Under the pieces are notes generated by a model. The model saw nothing but the letters and a program-made list of their open reading frames with translations, did not search any database and had not been told where the DNA came from. Positions 11,931 through 23,235 of a stretch of 64,000 nt of DNA are shown in pieces (the first letter of the stretch is position 1; every line of letters begins with the position of its first letter). The stretch is taken from assembly GCF_905475395.1 (NCBI RefSeq), contig NC_058339.1, positions 91,956,520-92,020,519 on the forward strand. Direction: 5' to 3'. The translations under genes were made by a program, and so were the position numbers. The stretch is from Chrysoperla carnea (taxonomy: Eukaryota > Arthropoda > Insecta > Neuroptera > Chrysopidae).

Positions 11931-13109
11931 AAAATAAATGATAATATTAATGGCGAATTTAGTTGTGTAACAATTCGCAATTTTTACTCATTTATACTAG
12001 TTATACAAAGTGTTAAAAGTGGAAGTGATCGGCCGACTCTGATCCTGATCGAGTCGTTGATTTGAATAGCTTGCGATGATGTTCTCAAGATCATTCTCGT
12101 ACGCGTGACTATTTTGTTGTAACCCCAAGTTTTCAAAACTCACAGTGATTAAAAATTGTCTTATTTTTCTTATCCAGTTGTATTTAGCCAAGTTAGTAGA
12201 TTTTAGTAGATTTCCTGTTCTGTCAAGTAAGAGTGGCTCCCAATGCCTTAACCGAGATGTGTTTTTGATTAATAAACTACAAAAGGAGCTTTTTTTATTA
12301 TAATAGTTTAAATTTTTCCAACCTGTTTATATGTAGGTATAGTTACTATTATATGCAGTAGGATAAAGGATAATTATAGTTAAAACATTTGGCAAAAACA
12401 TAGAAATAAATGTCATAATGAATGCATGTTGGTACATTATATAACTACACAACAGCGAACCGCACCGCACTCTAGGTATCATTTAAAATACCATCATTTT
12501 ATTTTCTAGGTTCATTTCGAGGTTGGCAGGTACCTTGCTAAGAGTTAGATTGTTAGAGACACAGTTATTATTATATGAGTCACACAGATACAAAATATAA
12601 AATAAGTAATGCGAATATGTCCTTTACAGCTCACATCAATATATTCCTGATAAATTACTACAAACTAGTGTTGGAACGAATAATCGCATTCGTATTTGCA
12701 TTCGCGAATATTCTCGTATCTCTTAACATTTGCATTCGCATTCGTAAAAAACGATACGAATGTTTTGCGAATATTTTTGAAAAAACATCATCGTTCTTTT
12801 GTACCATAAATTGCAAAATAACCCCAAACTTCACTAATATGTATGTACTTTATTCATATTTTTTTGTCCAATCTACAGTTAAGTCCTTCAGAAATTGTGA
12901 GAATTTATATCATCACGAAAGTATAGGTGTAAACGAAAAATATTAATTTCGGACCTGTTTGTTTACTTTCGCTGGTTTAATATAAGTTATTCTTTTGAAA
13001 TTTATAAAATAAATTTAAATATTTAGATTATTTCTCTGCTCTTATAAAATATTTTACTCTCAAACATGTTTTTTAATTAGCTGATGCACTAGAAATTAAA
13101 TTTATATAA
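11931..13109. other. No firm gene; weak coding-like patch at 11997-12191 (-)
   Basis: The minus frame 11997-12191 is less AT-rich and ends in a charged, polar stretch, so it might be a terminal exon. No upstream exon, signal peptide or family match was found. The rest is AT-rich DNA. Confidence 0.25.
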
Positions 13110-13536
13110 AACAAGTGAAAACAAACAATTGACTGAGTTAATTGTTGAAATACCATGTATAGACAGTGTTGATGCGCAATCGTTTGTTTTTTCGACGTCA
13201 CGTAAATAACAAAAGATATTCACTTTTAAATAGACACACACACAACTAATATTCCTATATTAATACATACTATAAAATTTGCACCTAATTAACGCCCTCG
13301 TGGGTAAACAGTGATGTTTACGAAAAAATGTTTCTAACAATAGTTTTTTATTTTTTTACCAGGAACATTTTTTTTATTTAAACTTTTGTTCTATCTCTAA
13401 CGGTTTACAAGATGGGTCCTACGGACCCAAGACCCAATTGACCTACGATGCTCATTTACGAACTTGACCTCTCTTTTTACGTCTTGAGTACGCTGTAAAA
13501 ATTTCAGCTCGATATCTTTTTTCGTTTTTGAGTTAT
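13110..13536 (-). mobile_element. GTCY-core element, 5'-truncated copy 5 (subfamily b)
   Basis: It carries the subfamily-b module (cgattgcgcatcaacactg, ttatttacgtgacgtc on the element strand) and stops at 'aaaaacgaaaaaagatatcgag', just before the microsatellite. Truncation exactly at the microsatellite side suggests breakage or recombination there. Confidence 0.75.
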
Positions 13537-13539
13537 GCA

Positions 13540-14817
13540 AGCTTATTTTAAAATAAGCGCTAATTATTCTTTGTTCGAATGGATTAACTTCATCAAAAAT
13601 TAAAAAAGATAAATGCAGAGATCTATACCAAAATTGATGACATTGGGTATAATATAATCACATACAATTTTCGATTTCGTGTTTCGGTTGTGAAAACAAT
13701 AACTTGACAATAGGAATAAAATACAATAGTTAAAAGTTCTTATTTTAAAAAACATTACAAAATATGGATTGCATTCATACCATATGACGATAAAATGATA
13801 ACTTGTTTTAGAATGTTCTACCATAAATTCGATATTCTACAGTTTCGTTTCGAAACATGTGGATTCTTACGTTTGTATTACAAATTTTTGTTTAAATACT
13901 TCTAAAATTTACGAATCTGTATTAATACTTTTTGTTTTTTGTTACAGGTAAGGATTCTAAAAGTAAAAAATTTATCAAAAATGGAATGAAATATAATTCG
14001 AAGCTCGAAAAGAGTAAGTAAAGATAAGATCCTATTTTTATTCATAAATATTTTCCTGCTATTCGTAGGTACACACTTCGGTTTTTATTTTTTGCTTTCT
14101 GGATCAAAAGGGAGGCTATAAAGCATGAACGAAAATCAATGGAAAATTTAGATTTGGATACCCTGAATGTTTACTTTTTATGAACGTCTCGATATCGACT
14201 GTCGTAATCACGGCTGATAGAAACTTCTAGAAAAGTAAAAATCTGGAAATCATGCTTTTATTTCAATTTTTTATCAGTCGCAATACTGTTGCCCATTGTT
14301 GATCGAATTTTTGATTTTCCTCCTTGCAGTCATGGCTGAATTTTTTTCTAAAATGAAAAAATATGGAACCTATAAGGTACTTAAAACAATTCATTCTCAA
14401 CGGATTCTTCTAATATTAAGTTGTTTACGATTTTTATACCTTCCGCTCAATTGTTTTTTTTTTTCTGTTAAAACTTCCGCACTTAGAAAATGTAAGTACC
14501 TTAGATGAAGAATTATTTTCGTTCTGTATATGTGTCTTGTTTTCATTGGAAATATTTTTCGAAAACATTTTCTAGTTGGTAAGTAAGTATCTATACGTAC
14601 GTAACTATATCTAGCTACTCCTTCCTACTTACCTGTCATGACTTGTTTTAAATTATTAACGATTATAGATAAATTCTTATAAATTACAGTCATTTTCTTT
14701 TTAAATTTATGAATATTTTCTAAGTTGTTTTCAAACTAGAAGCATTCTATTCTAATAATCTGTCAGGCCTTTTCATATGAAAGATATCATCTCTATAAAA
14801 AAGGTTCTTATTTCATA
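13540..14817. other. No recognisable gene
   Basis: AT-rich sequence with several short frames and no splice-consistent coding pattern. Confidence 0.35.
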
Positions 14818-14877
14818 GTCTAAGAGATGGGGACTTTAGGTCGACCTTCATCTGTATAATTATTAGATGAGACATAT

Positions 14878-15577
14878 TATACCATGCATATATGAAATAT
14901 ACATAGTATATTAAGTTTAGTCCCAAGTTTGTAACGCTTAAAAATAATGATGCTAGGAAAAAAATTTTGCCATAGCTGTTCATAGAATCACCTAATTAGT
15001 CCATTTCCGGTTGTCCGTCCGTCCGTCCGTCCGTCCGTCCGTCCGTCCGTCCGTCCGTCCGTCCGTCCGTCCGTCCGTCCGTCTGTGGTCACGATAACTC
15101 AAAAACGAAAAATGATATCGAGCTGAAATTTTTACAGCGTACTCAGGGCGTAAAAAGTGAGGTCAAGTTCGTAAATGAGCATCATAGGTCAATTGGGTCT
15201 TGGGTCCGTAGGACCCATCTTATAAACCGTTAGAGATAGAACAAAAGTTTAAATGTAAAAAATGTTCCTTATCAAAAATAAGGAACTTTTCTTAAAAAAA
15301 TGTTTCAAACAACTTTTGTTTGAAACATTTTTTCGTAAACATCACTGTTTACCCGTGAGGGCGCCAATTAGGCGGAAATTTTATAATATGTGTACAAACT
15401 ATACACTAAATGTCGGTCGGTAATGCAGAAACCTATAAAGTCATTTACATATGTACTATACTTTATTAGTTATGTATGTGTCACATGTTTGTATGTTTTA
15501 TGTGATAAAGAAATCAACACTGACTATGCATGGTATTTCAACAATTAACTCAGTTAGTTGTTTGTTTTCACTTGTTT
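14878..15577 (+). mobile_element. GTCY-core element, copy 6 with expanded (GTCC)n
   Basis: This is a full-length copy with both ends. The core holds about 18 GTCC units (15013-15084) where other copies have two to five. It also has an internal ~70-bp insertion ('tacactaaatgtcggtcggtaatg', 15383-15455) that is shared only with copy 12 (33848). Confidence 0.85.
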
Positions 15578-15582
15578 TTTAT

Positions 15583-15722
15583 AAATTTTTATTGGGTGAT
15601 AAACGAAAAGACGGACGGACGGACAACCGAAAATGGGCGTGATTTTATGAAAAGCTATACCAAATTTTTGGGACTAAACTTAGTATACCTTGATATATAT
15701 TACATTATATACATTGTATAAT
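15583..15722 (-). mobile_element. GTCY-core element, 5' fragment (copy 7)
   Basis: On the minus strand this is the 5' end of the element up to the GTCC core. It lies head to tail with copy 6 in inverted orientation. Confidence 0.6.
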
Positions 15723-15841
15723 AGTCATGAACACTTTTCGCTATCATTGGCGTGTTTATCAATCAATAAAATTTCATAAAAAATATGTCTCATTTGATTA
15801 CCAAATGGTTGTAGATCGACCTTATACCGTCTCCTGTACTA

Positions 15842-16893
15842 AAAATTGATATCTCTTATAAAATCCGGAAATTTAATTATGTATATTAGAAGTAGTGCAA
15901 AAAACCTCAATTCAAAATTTCAACATTTTGCAGCCAATGATTTTGATCTCTCTTATCCATGTGAGTAATTTTTCGAGATCGCTACATAGAAAGATGGAAG
16001 TACAAAATGGTATGTACCTATACCAGTGTTTTTGACGAATTATGCATCTTAAAAGTCCTTAACACTAAATTTTAGTACAATAGGGTGTAACATATTACAG
16101 ACATTACGATAGTTCTTCAAAATTTGTTGGAAAATGAGTTCTTATTCTTAAAATGGGTATTTTCGTTGAAAATTCCATCGTTTTTGCTAATACAATACTT
16201 GTACAAACTTCTTTTTTACTATCAATATTTGTAATTAATTTTTTATACTTCTTTCCGGCTTAAATCTCAGAAATAACCTTATAAAATTTTGTGATGGTAG
16301 TGCCGGGAAATAAATGGAAAATTGAGTTTTTTCTATTTTAATTTTTACATAAAAATACTTGAAAAATAACGAAATAGTTTATTACGACCTTAGGGAAGAA
16401 AGTTGGATTCGACTCGGCTTTCTTATCACACCCGCTAGGGTTTAAATAATGATTGGAAGTTCCATGCAAAATAATGTCATTTGATAGGAACAGAGAAAAA
16501 AAATTTCAAATATTTTAACGATTCAGAAACCACTCATTTCAGATATGCCCAGGGCCAAAACTACGATAGGGCAACCGAGACAAAACCCTGGGGCCGCCGA
16601 GCGCAAAATTACAAACAATATGTAATAATAATTCAAATTAATCTGTTATACAACGTGAAAAATTTATAAGACAAATAAAACATTTATGATTAGAAATAAT
16701 AATGCCTTGTTTTTTCTTTTACAAAAATTGGAAAAATTTTAGTTGACAAACTCAATAGAGAATTAGGGCCCCGAAGTTAGCCTTGCCCCCGGGCCCCTTC
16801 AACTCTAGTTCCAGCTCTGGAAATGCCACTTAAAAAATTTACATTTTGCCTGAAGAGGAAAAGGTACTAATAACAGGGCCAGTTAAATATAGT
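15842..16893. other. No gene; minor repeat relics
   Basis: A stretch at ~16380-16445 ('agaaagttggattc...cacacccgc') is an inverted relative of 25990-26065. Otherwise AT-rich sequence without coding signals. The 3' end of gene A follows. Confidence 0.35.
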
Positions 16894-18818
16894 TTAGGAC
16901 CCTTCATTTTTGTAAAATTTTAATTTCTTGCGTGGATTATCTTTAAAATTAAATAATAATTCACGTTTGGTAATATTTGTAACTCCACGTTGTAAAAAGT
17001 TATACCGTTTAAAACGTTTTAATTCATGCGCATAGGTTCCTAATTTCGTAGCATCTTGTTCATTTATTATTGGATACATAACAATGTAATAGTCGTTACG
17101 AAAACATACCATATGCTTACAACATTGTGGATACAATTTATTGGCATGCGGTCGAATCATATGGCATCCACGATTATCATTGTCTGGTGGTTTTGGATCC
17201 ACACATCTAAAAAATCATAAAATTTACTTAAAATTTATTTGTGATGATAGTGTACGCCATTGTAACATAAATATTCTTAATAATCCAAAGACTCTGATGT
17301 TTAAAGTCTACAAAAATTTTTTTTACAAACAATTTAGGATAAGATTAAAAATTAATTAAAGTTGAAAAAATAATTTTAAAGTAGGCATGGAATTTGCAAT
17401 TCAGATGCTAAAACTATGATAAAGCCCACTTTTTAACAGAACTCAACGAATTTTTTTACACAGATAAAGGATAAAGCTTACTATTAAATCCCAAAGTTTC
17501 AGAAATTTTGACAGTTTAGTACACGAGACAATAGGCTTTTGTATAAATTTGAAATATTAGTTTATATGTTTCATTAGTATCTGATTTACACCAGAAAAGT
17601 ATTATTCACTTCTAGGTTCATTTGATTCTCTTTCAAGGTACATTTGATTGGTGTTTGTTGTCAAATATTTATAATCCTTATATTTTATAAAAATTAATTT
17701 TGTGTTTTATTATCTACATATCACGATGAATCATTTGAAACTTTTATCCAACTGATTTATTCTTAGCGGACAAAAGCCTAATAATGCATATGTTTGGCAA
17801 TTTCAGTCAAAATTAATATCTCAAATCAAAACGACCTGGTGCTATTTTTTTTTATACTTACATATTCTAAAAACATTCCTTTCAACTAAATTGGAAAATA
17901 AAATGAGTTTTTTTTTTTTAAATTAAGTCGAGAGAATTTTTAAATAAGGCAAAAACTAGCTGGTAGGACAGTGAGTTTTACTACTTTGACCCTCGAACTT
18001 TGCCGCTGATTATGTCGCTATCTAAGCGATCAAAAATTTTGCTACCTTGAAATCTCACACCTAAGCCTATTCCAACTCTTTTCTCAAAATTATTACTAGA
18101 GTATTTTTTAATGTTATAACTCGTGTGGTATGGAATGTAAAAACTAGACAAATTGATAATTTAATAGTGTTATGTAAGTATTCAAATATTTCAATAAACT
18201 TGTGATAATTTTGAGTGGACTAATATAATGAAAAAATAAAAAATGGAAATTTAATCATGGAAATCGGTAAATCGGTGTAAAACATATTCTAAACAACTTT
18301 TCTAATAATCTTTTTCGATATCTTTAACCATCTCTGACGCTAGGCAAAATAGTATGAAACGGTCTTATTTGTCAATTAGTTGCAGGATGAGTTTAAAGTC
18401 CAGATTTCGGTTCAGTATCTCAAAACATGTGACCCATCATCTTGTATGACTGTGCAATTTTTGTTATAAATAACGAAAATATGAGGGTCTTCATCTTAAA
18501 TGCGACACATTGTATAAAACGAACACTTACTTATATTGAACAATAAATGGAAAATTATATTCCGGATATTCATTTATGTTAATTTTGGAACAACTGAGCA
18601 GCGCACATACATTTGGTATTTCAGATTTCCACCGATCACCTAATTTATATGTTTGATTTGTCGCTGGATCCGTACAAGCTGAAACAAAAGTTTTTTAGTT
18701 GTAAGGCATTTGTTAATTGATTTTACTTTTGGGTAAGGCATAAAGTGATTGGTATTAAGGTATTAATAGTATTTTTTTTAACCCCCGAACTAAAAACGGG
18801 CAGTTATAAGTATGATCA

Positions 18819-18901
<83 letters not shown>

Positions 18902-19488
18902 TGCTTGTCTATCGGTATGTCTGTGGCATCGTAGCACCAAAAGAGATGAACCGATTTTGATTTTTGTTTGTTTCGTTTGACAGGTGATTTAAGGGAGAGT
19001 GTTCTAAACTATGTTTCAAGTTCTAGTTTAGGGTTCCGTACCCAAAAAAATTGAAATGAAAATTGGTGATGATCATGAAAGTCGGTTCAGTTTGGAAAAG
19101 GCTTGTAGGATAAAACTTATTTAATGGAGTTTTGTGTCAAGTGCAAGTTTAGGGTTCCGTGACCGAAAAATTTGTCGGTGGTTCTTAAAATTTTGTAAAT
19201 TTCACTTGTTAGTTTGATATCTCTTATCGTTTTTGAATTATCTTGTTTACGGACAGACGGACAGTCAAAAATGGACTGATTAGGTGATTTTATGAACACT
19301 TAAACCAATTTTTGTTCGTAGCATTAAAATTTTTAAGCGTTATAGATTTAGGTTGAAAAAAAATAGTACTTACTATCCAAAGGATCCACCTTATCATCAT
19401 TCACATTAAATTTTGCAGCTGGTACATTTTGGCACTTACATTTGGTTATGTAATAAATTAAATTTAATATTAAAATGTAACGTAGCAT
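16894..19488 (-). CDS. Gene A: secreted SVWC-domain protein with basic tail
   Basis: Three exons on the minus strand: 19488-19374, 18678-18531 and 17206-16894 (191 codons plus stop). All introns are GT-AG and phases join cleanly (1, then 2). Exon 1 encodes a signal peptide starting MLRYILILNLIYY. Exon 2 carries Cys 1-3 (CTDP, VCALLSC) and the conserved W in a GDRW context. Exon 3 carries Cys 4-8 (CVDP, GC, YPQCC, MVC). This is the eight-cysteine single von Willebrand C module of arthropod Vago-like secreted proteins, several of which are induced by infection or nutrition. A ~70-residue Lys/Arg/Asn-rich tail follows in the same exon, so A lacks the tail intron of B, C and D. The start was chosen at the Met before the hydrophobic run; an upstream in-frame Met adds 19 residues. 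Its ligand is unknown. Confidence 0.82.
17378..18080 (+). repeat. Interspersed repeat, family E copy 2 (interrupted by MITE)
   Basis: It matches 6820-7215 and 19790-20125 in order. It is split at 17534-17778 by a TA-flanked inverted-repeat insertion. It lies in intron 2 of gene A. Confidence 0.7.
17534..17778. mobile_element. 245-bp MITE with GGCTTTTGT termini and TA duplication
   Basis: The termini GGCTTTTGT and ACAAAAGCC are exact inverted repeats, each flanked by TA (17532-17533, 17779-17780). The surrounding family E sequence is uninterrupted at the same point in the copies at 6.9 and 19.8 kb, which serve as empty sites. The TA target fits a mariner/Tc1-mobilised MITE. Confidence 0.75.
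18220..18520 (+). repeat. Interspersed repeat, family F copy 1
   Basis: 'tctaaccatctctgacgctag...aaaatatgagggtcttcatcttaaatgcgacacattgta' matches 47970-48235. Inverted pieces lie at 47740-47860 and 23520-23830. It sits in intron 2 of gene A, ending just before the exon 2 splice donor. Confidence 0.6.
18775..19170 (+). repeat. Retro-like repeat, family G, with (GT)n
   Basis: The sequence runs from 'aacccccgaactaaaaacggg' through a (TG)n tract (18822-18900, ~39 units), 'ctgtggcatcgtagcacc...atgaaccgattttgat', to 'gtttagggttccg'. The same order in reverse occurs at 49660-50010 and in part at 24630-24740. The element and microsatellite lie in intron 1 of gene A. Confidence 0.65.
19195..19350 (-). 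mobile_element. GTCY-core element, 5' fragment (copy 8)
   Basis: It keeps 'tttttaagcgtta', 'gattaggtgattttatgaacact' and the 'cggacagacggacag' core on the plus-strand view. It lies in intron 1 of gene A, about 25 bases from the exon 1 donor. Confidence 0.6.
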
Positions 19489-19789
19489 GATTTTTACAGG
19501 GAGCACAACACAAACATAACAGAATGGCCGACGCTTTGGATTCAAGAAAAGTTTTTATTAAACAATCATTTTATAGGAACTGAAGAAATATTAAAGTTTA
19601 TTACAAATAATATTTTAATTCACAAATAATTAAAAAGTTTATGATGTATAATTATTATAAACTTTTATGAATAAAATGAAGTCATTTTTAATGTGGGTCT
19701 TAACCATCACTGAGTATGCAAAAATGTTGGCGAGCAAACATACACTTTTCGACGGAGTTTAATGAATTTTTTGTCACAGGCTAAGAATA

Positions 19790-20125
19790 TTAAATTCCAA
19801 AATTTTTAACATTTAAAAGCAGAGATAATGCGATAATGCTTAAAACAAGAGATTAAGTTCCCAATTTTGACAATTTACGTCATAATTAATATTTCGAAAA
19901 AAACGTCGTATGGAGCTATTTTTTTTTCTAAAAACACTCCTTTCATTGCTCCTACTTTTTTTTTCAATTCTATCGAAATTTTTTTATATCGTATAAAATA
20001 GCTGGAGGGATAGTGACTTTTACATGCCTTGACCCACAAAATCGCGAAATTTGCAGCTGATTATCTCGCTATCTAAACGACAAAGAATTCTGCAACTTCG
20101 GGATCTTACAGCTGACATTATAGTC
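19790..20125 (+). repeat. Interspersed repeat, family E copy 3
   Basis: Third direct copy of the family E block ('caatttacgtcataattaat', 'ggagggatagtgacttttacatgcc', 'gcagctgattatctcgc'). It is another empty site for the 245-bp MITE. Confidence 0.65.
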
Positions 20126-20229
20126 TACGAAAAAATCTGTCTGTCGACAAGACAGTCATGCTGGAAATATCTTAAAAGAAAGTTATTGGAAAGAAAACAT
20201 GGAAATCAATTGCAGGAACTTTAAAACTG

Positions 20230-20490
20230 TTAGATTGAAAAATGATTTTGTTTTTTTACAATTTAACTCCAATTTTCTATTTTTCAGCGGTTGCAAACTT
20301 CCTGTCAAGGGAAGCATGCATTTTTCCAATGTATCCTTTAGGTTGTCAATATCTTTCATTTGCATTTTCCAATTTATCCTTCCGGTTTCAATATCGTTCT
20401 GAAGTTTGCGTCAGAAAAAAAATCATCGCAAAACATAAAACCGAAAATCTGGATTCCATTGGATACGATTCCATTTTTTGTTCCAAAAGT
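20230..20490 (-). pseudogene. Possible frameshifted small secreted-protein relic
   Basis: On the minus strand an ATG near 20462 starts a classic signal peptide (MESRFSVLCFAMIFFLTQ) that meets a stop four codons later. A neighbouring frame then stays open for about 60 codons. It begins with two related 14-codon units, both starting with an Asp-Ile dipeptide. One frameshift between them would join signal and body. No family is recognised, and a chance arrangement is possible. Confidence 0.25.
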
Positions 20491-21117
20491 AATTTGATTT
20501 CGATTGAATTTAACCAATTCAAATCCGATTAGCATCTCCATCAAAACGTGTGTGTCTGATTGACTATTATTATGTTCAACATTATTTTTGGGCATGTTAT
20601 GCTAATTATTTTTCAAAATCAATAAATAAAATCAAATGTTTTGATAAGAATGGCGTATGTTTGGTAATTATTTTGTGTTTTAAAAAATGTGCTATGGAAA
20701 TAATGATTGGCTAATTAATGAAATTGCGAGAGGGCACATAGAAATAATTCTGCTTTTTATTTATTTATTCTGAAATATTTACACTCTAAAATATTTATTT
20801 ACTCTAAAATATCATAATCATTTAATTAGTTTTTTTTACCAATTAAGAGAAATAATTAATTAAAGTTATATTAAATTGCATAGACTCTTATAAGTGTCTC
20901 TATGTTCAATAACGAAAGAAATTGATTGGTTATGAAGAATTGGCACCTTTGAGAAAAATAAAAAATTCTAATAGATAGAACTATGTCTCAAACATACACC
21001 GGTGAAAATTCTAAAAAGTTTCTGTCTTTGTTATCAATCGGACATATTAAAACGCATTGCGTGCATAAATTTAATTTGTAAAAAGTTCCTTAGATTATAT
21101 AAAATGCGTTTATGAAT

Positions 21118-21600
21118 CATCAATACATAGTATAAAACAAAGTCGCTTTCTCTGTCCCTATGTCCCTATGTCCTTTGTATGCTTAAATCTTTGAAACTAC
21201 GCAACGGATTTTGATGCGGTTTTTTTTAATAGATAGAGTGATTCAAGAGGAAGGTTTTTATGTATAATACATCCATATTATAGTAGAGTAAGGGGTTGAA
21301 ATAGGGGTTGAAAGGGATATGCTTCAAAAACTAAAAAAGTTGTGCATCGATTAAGCTGAAATATTGACACGATATACAACCAGGTTCAAAGATCTATTGT
21401 TTTTATCTACTTTTAACCTTCGAAGGGTAGAAAGGTGTAGCGAGAAAGTGGGAAGGAATTATCGAATATTTACAAATATACCTAAGTGGGGCATCAAATA
21501 AAAGAGCATGACGTGTACATTACAAAACTGTTATCCCACGCAAGGAAATGTGGAGGGAGGGGTGCAAGTGGGGATGTTGCCCAGCAAAGCGGGTAGTTAC
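21118..21600 (+). mobile_element. Helitron (Lep1-like), copy 1, 3' end decayed
   Basis: It begins near TCAATACATAGTATAAAAC and contains aacggattttgatgcggttt and gatagagtgattcaagagga, hallmark motifs of the non-autonomous Lep1 Helitrons known from Lepidoptera. It ends after 'cagcaaagcgggtagtt', but the terminal CTAG seen in copies 2 and 3 is missing. Inside the window it is nearly identical to copies 2 and 3, so it is young. Confidence 0.8.
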
Positions 21601-21706
21601 AACCAATAGTGTTTTTCTTGCCTAAATATTGTTACGAGTACAATCGAAAGATATCAAATGTAAAATGACAGTCCCTTTCTGGAGTTTTTTCTGATCTAGA
21701 ACTTTG

Positions 21707-23234
21707 TTATGTATCTCCTGATGTATCTCCTGACGTAGGGCTTTCTGGTGCATCTCCTGATGTAGGACTTTCTGGTGCATCTCCTGATGTAGGATTTTCT
21801 GCTGTATCTCCTGATGTAGGACTTTCTGGTGCATCTCCTGATGTAGGACTTTCTGGTGTATATCCTGATGCAGGACTTTCTGGTGTATCTCCTGATATTG
21901 GACTTTCTGGTGTATCTTCTGATATAGGACTTTCCGATGCATCTCCTGATGAAGATATTTCTGATGCACCTTCTGATGTAGAACTTTCTGGTTCATCTCC
22001 TGCAGTAGAACCTTCTGTGGCAACTACTAACTTAATATTATTTGGTCCAATACCTGATGTAAAATTTTCTGATGCACTTCCTTGATCAGTACCAGTTGAA
22101 ATTAATTTTGTGATTGATTGTTGCTTTTTTATGCTTAGTTGCCCCTTATCATTTGTTGTCCATTGCCATATTTTGCTGTAAATTAATAGCATTAATTCAG
22201 ACATTGTTACAAAATATTTCATAATGATTAATTTTATCTACTCTAAAGCAACGGTTTGGGAATTCCGAATAAAATTTATAAAATGTAAATCCAAGTTTTT
22301 AACGCATAAAAATATTGATGCTATGAACAAAATTTTGGTATATGTGTTCATAAAATCACTTAATTAGTCAATTTCCGGTTGTCTGGCTGTCTGTCTGTCG
22401 TCTGCCCGTCTGTCATCACTATTACTAAAAAACGAAAAGAGATATTAATCTGAAATTTTTATAGCGTGCTAAGGACGTAGCGTGATTATCTAGCACATTC
22501 GGTATACAATTTACTCGTCATGCTTAAAAATCTATCTTTCGCCTATATTAAGAAAAACTTTAAAATGCTCACGTACCTTCCACAAATACAAATGTGTCTT
22601 GGACAACAATCAGGAAATTCCTTTTTGGAAGCTTTTTCAATTGGAGCTGCTTCACAAATTTTTTCATACTCTTTGCAATTCTTAATATCATATGGAGGGT
22701 CATATGGAGGGGATGGGATAGGTTGACAGCTGAAACAAAAAATTTTATTTCATTAACTAAATTTAAAGGAATCCGCACGATTAGATAGGAAAATGGCTCT
22801 TTGTGAAAACTGTTTCTAACCAACCCTAAAATATTCTTTGGATCATTCTGATCAAAAGCTCTCACGGCCACAAAAATTTTAACGCGTAGTTTTCGAGCTA
22901 CGGGTAATTAAAGCTACACATATGTTATAGTTATAGTATATGACCTCCGCGACCGTCTTAATAATGAAACAACGTACAACCAACCACCTGCTGATAAATA
23001 TTTAAACTATCAACAACAACAAAATTTTTTTGTGTTGGAATATTGGTATTCTGTACTATCCTACTATTCTACATGTGCTTTCTTACCCACTTTCTACGAC
23101 TATTGCAAACTTGGCATTATAATTATTTTCGTCACGAACTTCCTTGCAATATTTTCGTTTACAGGCACCTTCCAGACTCCATGACACGGTTGGATTTATA
23201 TCATGTATGGTCCTATCGTCAGCATCCATACACT
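21707..23234 (-). CDS. Gene B: SVWC protein with acidic 9-residue repeat tail (5' incomplete)
   Basis: Minus-strand exons: 23234-23087, 22729-22577 and 22175-21707 (stop). The joined phases match those in A and C-E. The first exon carries Cys 1-3 (CMDA, ACKRKYC) and the W (SW). It is 148 nt long, the same as the equivalent exon of gene A. The second carries Cys 4-8 (GCQP, NC, FPDCC, HIC) plus two extra Cys, one before and one after the FPDCC region. The last exon encodes a ~155-residue Ser/Pro/Glu/Asp/Thr-rich tail built of about ten copies of a PESPTSGD-type 9-residue unit. This suggests an extended, possibly O-glycosylated stalk. No signal-peptide exon was found between 23235 and gene C, so the gene is either incomplete here or has lost its start. 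The acceptor of its first visible exon abuts a GTCY element. Confidence 0.72.
21717..21990 (-). repeat. 27-bp coding minisatellite
   Basis: About ten tandem units of 27 bp, such as tctcctgatgtaggactttc on the plus strand plus seven more bases, encode the 9-residue repeat of gene B. The outer units are more diverged than the inner ones. A second minus-strand frame is also free of stops because the unit length is a multiple of three. Confidence 0.9.
22280..22510 (+). mobile_element. GTCY-core element, 5' half (copy 9)
   Basis: It retains 'gtttttaacgcataaaaatattgatgctatgaac', 'tcaatttccggttgtc' and a degenerate gtct/gtcc core, and stops at 'gctaaggacgta'. It lies in the tail intron of gene B. 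Confidence 0.6.
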
Positions 23235-23235
23235 C

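Larger units (their letters stand above)
14818..15841. mobile_element. Inverted-terminus element carrying two nested GTCY-core copies
   Basis: The left flank 'agtctaagagatgggg...aggtcgacctt' and the right flank, whose reverse complement reads 'agtacaggagacgg...aggtcgatct', are inverted relatives. One more arm is seen at 43985-44092. Between them sit GTCY copies at 14878-15577 (+) and 15583-15722 (-). Confidence 0.45.

Noticed and set aside
11997-12191. Minus frame with coding-like composition
   Set aside because: No signal peptide, no upstream exon with matching phase, no family; kept only as a note.
18745-18960. Frames rich in Val-Cys or Thr-His over the (GT)n tract
   Set aside because: Pure translation of a microsatellite.
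21622-22023. 133-codon minus frame of QKVLHQEMH repeats
   Set aside because: Alternative frame of the 27-bp minisatellite; the frame joined by splice phase to the SVWC exons is the other one.
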